Shown here piece by piece: positions 51,618 to 55,603 of a stretch of 55,603 nt of DNA (positions are counted from its first letter, which is position 1; each line of letters opens with the position of its first letter). Position numbers and translations under genes: made by a program. The notes beneath the pieces are model-generated. The model was not told the origin of the DNA, searched no databases, and saw only the letters and a list, made by a program, of their open reading frames with translations. Source of the stretch: Roseburia sp. GTDB taxonomy: Bacteria > Bacillota > Clostridia > Lachnospirales > Lachnospiraceae. The DNA lies in contig DMYD01000053.1 of the NCBI GenBank assembly GCA_003483745.1, positions 1 through 55,603 of the forward strand, given 5' to 3'.

Positions 51618-52226
51618 TTATGCCGTATGTACTTCTGTCAATCCCGCAATTTCGTCCGGCAGTTCAAAACGGTTTAACATCTCCACTCCCTCTGCCACAA
51701 AATCGCGCTCAAAACTCAGATTCGCCTGATATCCCATGATCATCAGATCATTGACCTGATCCATCAGGGAACATTCTTCCTCACACTCCCCATGTACCTT
51801 TTTCGGCGGTTCCCCTGTTTTTTCATAAAACTGTTCCCGCAGTTCGTCCGTCTGATTTTCATTGACGTTTAAATCTGCACGGCTTAAAATAGTATCTTTC
51901 CCGGGATTTGAAACAGGACGTGCTGCCAGCGTGGGCTTTGCCGTATTCGATGCAGCCGTGCCATACTTCTGCTGCAGCCTCTGTTTTAATTCCTGCTGTC
52001 TTGCAGATAAATCCCTCTGCATCGCATTTGCCGCATCCGCCAGAACATCCGGTCTTCCTGCATGACCACCATAAGAAACCTGTGTCTGTGGTACATTTTT
52101 TCTTCCTCCGCCGGGCTGATTCGGCACAGCCGCTTTCTTTTGTTTTCCTTCTTTTTTCTTTTTATCACTGTAAATCCCTGCTGCAATGCCAATAATTATC
52201 ACAATCAGACCAAACAAATCATCCAT
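51618..52226 (-). CDS. Membrane-anchored protein of unknown function
   Basis: A 202-residue protein: one N-terminal helix (about 5-19, LFGLIVIIIGIAAGI), then a Lys-rich positive stretch (22-35), a Gln/Arg-rich helical region (about 60-95), and a C-terminal acidic part with CEEECSLMDQVNDLMIMGY. The basic stretch after the helix places most of the protein in the cytoplasm. I recognise no domain. It lies 24 bp upstream of the DUF1653 gene and may act with it. Confidence 0.65.
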   Translation of the reverse strand: MDDLFGLIVIIIGIAAGIYSDKKKKEGKQKKAAVPNQPGGGRKNVPQTQVSYGGHAGRPDVLADAANAMQRDLSARQQELKQRLQQKYGTAASNTAKPTLAARPVSNPGKDTILSRADLNVNENQTDELREQFYEKTGEPPKKVHGECEEECSLMDQVNDLMIMGYQANLSFERDFVAEGVEMLNRFELPDEIAGLTEVHTA

Positions 52227-52271
52227 AACTCTTCATGCTCCTCTCCTCTTTAACTTCGTAAAAATGTTATA

Positions 52272-52300
52272 TATACAAAGTTCACTATTCGTATTATAAT
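52272..52300 (+). promoter_or_regulatory. Probable promoter of ktrB-ktrA
   Basis: TATACA (52272-52277), 17 bp, TATAAT (52295-52300). The -35 matches at four of six positions. The ATG at 52347 follows a GGAGG site. Confidence 0.55.
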
Positions 52301-52346
52301 ATTTTAATATACGTTTCTCAACAAAATTTTACTCTTTGGAGGATAT

Positions 52347-53690
52347 ATGTTACCAAAAAAATTAAAGCGGCTCTCTGGTATGCAGTTGATCGCACTTGGT
52401 TTTCTTCTGCTTATCTTAGGCGGAACATGTCTTTTGATGCTTCCCTGTTCTTCCCGCACCGGCGAATTTACCCCTTTTATCACAGCACTCTTTACGGCAA
52501 CAAGTGCCACCTGTGTCACCGGTCTTATTTTAGTCGATACCTATACCCACTGGTCCATCTTCGGGCAGCTTGTACTGCTGCTTTTAATTCAGATCGGCGG
52601 ACTTGGCTTTATTACCATCGGCACTGCCGTCTCTTTAGTTTTGCGCCGGAAGATCGGTTTGAAAGAACGTGGCTGGATCAAGGAAAGTTTTAATGTTCTG
52701 GATATCGGCGGCGCAGTGCGCCTGATCAAACGCGTACTAAAAGGTACTGTATTATTCGAAGGCATCGGTGCATTGCTGTTATTTACCCGCTTCTATCCTA
52801 AAATGGGATTTTCGAATGGACTTTATTACAGCATTTTCCATTCCATATCAGCCTTTTGTAATGCCGGATTTGATATCATGGGAAAATATAAGCCGTATTC
52901 TTCTTTTACTGCCTATTATGACGATCCTGTGGTCAGCTTTACGCTGTGCGCCTTAATCCTGATTGGTGGGATTGGATTTATTGTATGGAGTGACATCATT
53001 GATCATAAATGGCATTTTAAGAAATATGCCCTGCAGACCAAAATGGTCTTAAGTTTTTCAGCGGTTCTGGTTTTTGGCGGTGCGCTGCTGTTCTATTTGT
53101 TAGAACGCAATAACCTATATGCCGATATGAGCACGAAAGGCATCATCTGCAGTTCTTTTTTCAGCGTGATCACGCCTAGAACTGCCGGTTTTAATACACT
53201 TGATATCGGCTCACTCACAGAAGGAGGCAAACTCCTTACCATCATTCTGATGTTTATCGGCGGGGGTTCCGGTTCCACAGCGGGCGGCGTCAAAATGGCA
53301 ACCATTTTCGTTTTACTGTTACATTTGCGCTCTACCCTCCTTCGGACAACCGGAACTAATATTTTTGGCCGCAGGATTGAAGATGATACGATCACAAAAG
53401 CATCCGCCCTGCTTTGTACCTATCTGTTTGCCGGACTTGCCGCAACGCTCGCAATCTGCGGCATGCAGGATTTCTCTGTCGGTGACACGCTTTTTGAAGT
53501 CATATCCGCAATCTGTACTGCGGGAATGACAGCAGGACTGACCAGTCAGCTTAATTTTATTTCACGACTTATTATCATTTTTCTGATGTATATCGGTCGC
53601 CTTGGAAGTCTTTCCTTTGCACTTTCTTTTACCGACCATAAAAAACTAACACATATCATGCAGCCGGTAGAACGCATCAACATCGGCTGA
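52347..53690 (+). CDS. ktrB: TrkH/KtrB-type potassium channel subunit
   Basis: A 447-residue membrane protein, the K+ (or Na+-coupled K+) translocating subunit of a Ktr/Trk uptake system. The four pore loops of the superfamily are visible as TSATCVTGL, NAGFDIMG, TPRTAGFNT and CTAGMTAGL (each with a filter glycine). Length suits KtrB. GGAGG lies 7 nt before the ATG. It is 16 bp before the regulator subunit. Usually ATP- and nucleotide-regulated through KtrA. Confidence 0.93.
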   Translation: MLPKKLKRLSGMQLIALGFLLLILGGTCLLMLPCSSRTGEFTPFITALFTATSATCVTGLILVDTYTHWSIFGQLVLLLLIQIGGLGFITIGTAVSLVLRRKIGLKERGWIKESFNVLDIGGAVRLIKRVLKGTVLFEGIGALLLFTRFYPKMGFSNGLYYSIFHSISAFCNAGFDIMGKYKPYSSFTAYYDDPVVSFTLCALILIGGIGFIVWSDIIDHKWHFKKYALQTKMVLSFSAVLVFGGALLFYLLERNNLYADMSTKGIICSSFFSVITPRTAGFNTLDIGSLTEGGKLLTIILMFIGGGSGSTAGGVKMATIFVLLLHLRSTLLRTTGTNIFGRRIEDDTITKASALLCTYLFAGLAATLAICGMQDFSVGDTLFEVISAICTAGMTAGLTSQLNFISRLIIIFLMYIGRLGSLSFALSFTDHKKLTHIMQPVERINIG

Positions 53691-53706
53691 GAAAGGGATT
53701 TTACCT

Positions 53707-54357
53707 ATGAAATCAATTTTAATTATCGGACTTGGGCGCTTCGGCACCCATTTATGTCAGGATCTTGCCAAACTTGACAATGAGATTATGATCGTTGACA
53801 AAGACGAAGCAAGCTTAGAAGACCTTCTTCCCCTTGTGGTCAGCGCCAAGATTGGCGACTGCACCAACGAAAAAGTATTAAAAAGTCTTGGTGTCGGAAA
53901 CTTTGATTACTGTTTTGTCTGTATTGGTGAAAATTTTCAGAGCAGTCTTGAGATCACAAGCCTGTTAAAAGATCTTGGAGCAAAATATGTTGTCAGCAAG
54001 GCCAACCGTGATATCCACGCAAAGTTCCTGCTGCGCAACGGCGCGGACGAAGTTATTTATCCAGACCGTGATATTGCAGAAAAAGTTGCAGTCCGTTTTT
54101 CTGCAAATCAGGTCTTTGACTATGTGGAACTCGGAAATAATTTTTCCATCTACGAAATTGCCCCTCTGCCGGAATGGATCGGTCATTCGATCAGGGACGT
54201 CAATGTCCGCGTCAAATATAATGCAAATATCATCGGCATCAAAGCTGAAAACGGCATGGAACTGATGCCTAATGCAGAGTATGTGTTCCGTAGAGAAGAA
54301 CATCTGATGATCATCGGGCATCAGAGGGATATGGAAAAGATTTTGAAGAAATTATAA
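53707..54357 (+). CDS. ktrA: KtrA/TrkA-type RCK regulatory subunit
   Basis: A 216-residue cytoplasmic RCK protein. An N-terminal Rossmann fold (LIIGLGRFGTHLCQDLA, with the acidic residue in IVDKDE after beta-2) binds NAD(H) or ATP/ADP; a TrkA-C-like C-terminal domain (about 135-216) follows. It gates the KtrB pore. Its last 6 bp overlap the convergent aldo/keto reductase gene. Confidence 0.93.
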   Translation: MKSILIIGLGRFGTHLCQDLAKLDNEIMIVDKDEASLEDLLPLVVSAKIGDCTNEKVLKSLGVGNFDYCFVCIGENFQSSLEITSLLKDLGAKYVVSKANRDIHAKFLLRNGADEVIYPDRDIAEKVAVRFSANQVFDYVELGNNFSIYEIAPLPEWIGHSIRDVNVRVKYNANIIGIKAENGMELMPNAEYVFRREEHLMIIGHQRDMEKILKKL

Positions 54358-55494
54358 GTGCATTTCTTTTTCATAAATGTCTGCTGCCTCTTCTAACAGT
54401 TTTCGGATTTCAAGATGCTGCGGGCACTGTGCCTCGCATTTTCCGCATTTGATGCAGTCTCCGGCTTTACCGCTTCCGTCGATCTGCCAGCGGTAAGACC
54501 CCCGTGCCGCATCCGTCACTCCAAACTGTACGCCCATGTTGTAGACTCCAAAAATATCCGGGATACGGATCTTTTTCGGACATCCCTCCACACAGTAACG
54601 GCAGTTGGTACAAGGAATCGTTGGAAGTTTTTCGAGTTCTTCCACCACCTTTCCGATTGCCTGCTGCTCTTTATCCGTGAGCGGCTGAAAATCTTTCATA
54701 TAAGCCGTATTGTCCTGTAATTGCTTTAGATCCGACATCCCGCTTAACACCAAAATTACATTGGGCAGTGATGCCGCATACCGGATTGCATAAGATGCAT
54801 AGGAAGCATTTTCATCCAGCGCACTTAAGATCCTCGCCGGTTCCCCGACCATATTTGCTAACGTACCGCCCTTGACAGGCTCCATCACGATCACAGGTAC
54901 TCCATGCTTTTCTGCCACCTCATAACATTTGCGTGACTGCACGTTCTCAGACTCCCAGTCATAATAATTGATCTGAAGCTGCACAAACTCCATCTCCGGA
55001 TGATTTGTCAGAATCTCATCCAACACATCCGCCTTATCGTGGAAAGAAAATCCGATATGCCGGATCTTTCCCTCCGCTTTCATGCTCTGTAAAAACTGAA
55101 ATCCGCCTAAGTTCTCCGCCTCTTTGACCCGGTCTTTATTCATGGCATGTAAAAGATAAAAGTCAAAATACTCTACCTGGCATTTTTTTAACTGTTCCTC
55201 GAAATACTTTCCGTAGTCAGCGTACTCTTTGACCAGCCATACCGGCATCTTGCTCGCAAGAAAAAAACGATCCCTCGCATACCGTTGTACCAGACAGCGT
55301 CCGACTGCTTCCTCGGATATGCCATTGTGATATGGATATGCGGTGTCAAAGTACTTAAATCCCTGTTCAATGTAGGAATCGACCATCTCGCAGAACGCTG
55401 CGTCGTTGATATTTTCTGTGCTGCCGTCGGTTACCGGGAGACGCATGCAGCCGAATCCCAGTTTCTTTGGCATTTCTTTGGTTAACTCGCTCAT
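54352..55494 (-). CDS. Aldo/keto reductase with C-terminal 4Fe-4S domain
   Basis: A 380-residue enzyme. The AKR barrel has the tetrad D-Y-K-H in FDTAYPYH, FLASKMP and YLLHAMN; it uses NADPH on an unknown carbonyl substrate. The C-terminal ferredoxin-like part carries two clusters' worth of cysteines: CTNCRYCVEGCP and CIKCGKCEAQCP. Such iron-sulfur AKRs are common in anaerobes. It is convergent with ktrA, overlapping by 6 bp. The ATG at 55494 fits the family's start (MSELTKEMPKKLGFGCMRLP). Confidence 0.9.
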   Translation of the reverse strand: MSELTKEMPKKLGFGCMRLPVTDGSTENINDAAFCEMVDSYIEQGFKYFDTAYPYHNGISEEAVGRCLVQRYARDRFFLASKMPVWLVKEYADYGKYFEEQLKKCQVEYFDFYLLHAMNKDRVKEAENLGGFQFLQSMKAEGKIRHIGFSFHDKADVLDEILTNHPEMEFVQLQINYYDWESENVQSRKCYEVAEKHGVPVIVMEPVKGGTLANMVGEPARILSALDENASYASYAIRYAASLPNVILVLSGMSDLKQLQDNTAYMKDFQPLTDKEQQAIGKVVEELEKLPTIPCTNCRYCVEGCPKKIRIPDIFGVYNMGVQFGVTDAARGSYRWQIDGSGKAGDCIKCGKCEAQCPQHLEIRKLLEEAADIYEKEMHL

Positions 55495-55603
55495 TTGTGT
55501 GTGCCCCTTTCTTTTGGGTTGTTATAATAAAGTAATAGAGCCTAGGGCGAAACTCTTTTTCAGGTTGTGGTGGTCGTTGTGTGGCGGGCACCTGTTTAAC
55601 GAA

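Noticed and set aside
55367..55591. Minus-strand frame at the right edge
   Set aside because: It overlaps the start of the aldo/keto reductase in another frame and has no recognisable features.

Overview
The window is a low-GC chromosomal segment from a Firmicute, most likely a spore-forming member of the Lachnospiraceae (Roseburia/Agathobacter-like). The reasons are an alpha/beta-type small acid-soluble spore protein gene, strong GGAGG ribosome sites, Gram-positive envelope families (LCP ligase, DUF3048 lipoprotein, BlaI/BlaR1), and protein sequences that read as clostridial. The genus is inference. I saw no rRNA, tRNA, CRISPR array, transposase or phage gene.

Region 1 (1-7.4 kb, minus strand): a type Ic aminotransferase, the replication-restart ATPase RarA, a MurD2-like ligase and a MurL-like epimerase (together a possible alternative route for putting D-glutamate into peptidoglycan), and a membrane HtrA protease. 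Region 2 (7.4-15 kb, minus): start of the surface-glycan locus, with UDP-glucose dehydrogenase, a zinc-ribbon protein, two GT2 glycosyltransferases, the initiating polyprenyl-phosphate sugar transferase, an LCP ligase and a DUF6056 membrane protein. Region 3 (15.2-18.1 kb): a membrane-anchored metallo-beta-lactamase-fold protein and a BlaI/BlaR1 regulator pair. Region 4 (18.3-34.8 kb): GDP-L-fucose synthesis (manC, fcl, gmd), a divergent AraC regulator, then a large minus-strand glycan operon read from a strong promoter at 34.85 kb. That operon holds a GtrII-like membrane protein, a UbiA prenyltransferase resembling DPPR synthase, a polytopic membrane protein, a GT11 fucosyltransferase, an ABC flippase-type exporter, a NodZ/FUT8-like transferase, a WecG/TagA transferase, an asparagine-synthase-like amidotransferase and an acyltransferase. 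Region 5 (34.9-42.2 kb): a plus-strand GT-D / glycosyltransferase / acyltransferase operon facing a minus-strand Wzz / Wzy / GT-B / acyltransferase operon. Region 6 (42.3-48.1 kb, minus): a DUF3048 lipoprotein and a gtrA-gtrB-gtrB-transglutaminase operon from a perfect consensus promoter. Region 7 (48.2-55.6 kb): housekeeping and accessory genes: SASP, DJ-1, CYTH, a methyltransferase, a DUF1653 protein, a membrane-anchored unknown, KtrB/KtrA potassium uptake, and an iron-sulfur aldo/keto reductase.

Taken together, about 30 kb encodes a fucose- and probably uronate-containing cell-surface polysaccharide: nucleotide sugars (ugd, manC, gmd, fcl), initiation (WbaP-like), elongation (at least eight transferases), decoration (three acyltransferases, AsnB-like amidation, Gtr-type glycosylation), translocation and polymerisation (ABC exporter, Wzy, Wzz) and wall attachment (LCP). 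Several of its genes share a near-identical leader (core CAGCGCARGAATGGAGA) and short palindromes in the spacers, so part of the locus may have grown by duplicating gene-plus-leader modules or may share post-transcriptional control. Everything here was read by eye; family names rest on motif recognition, not on searches.
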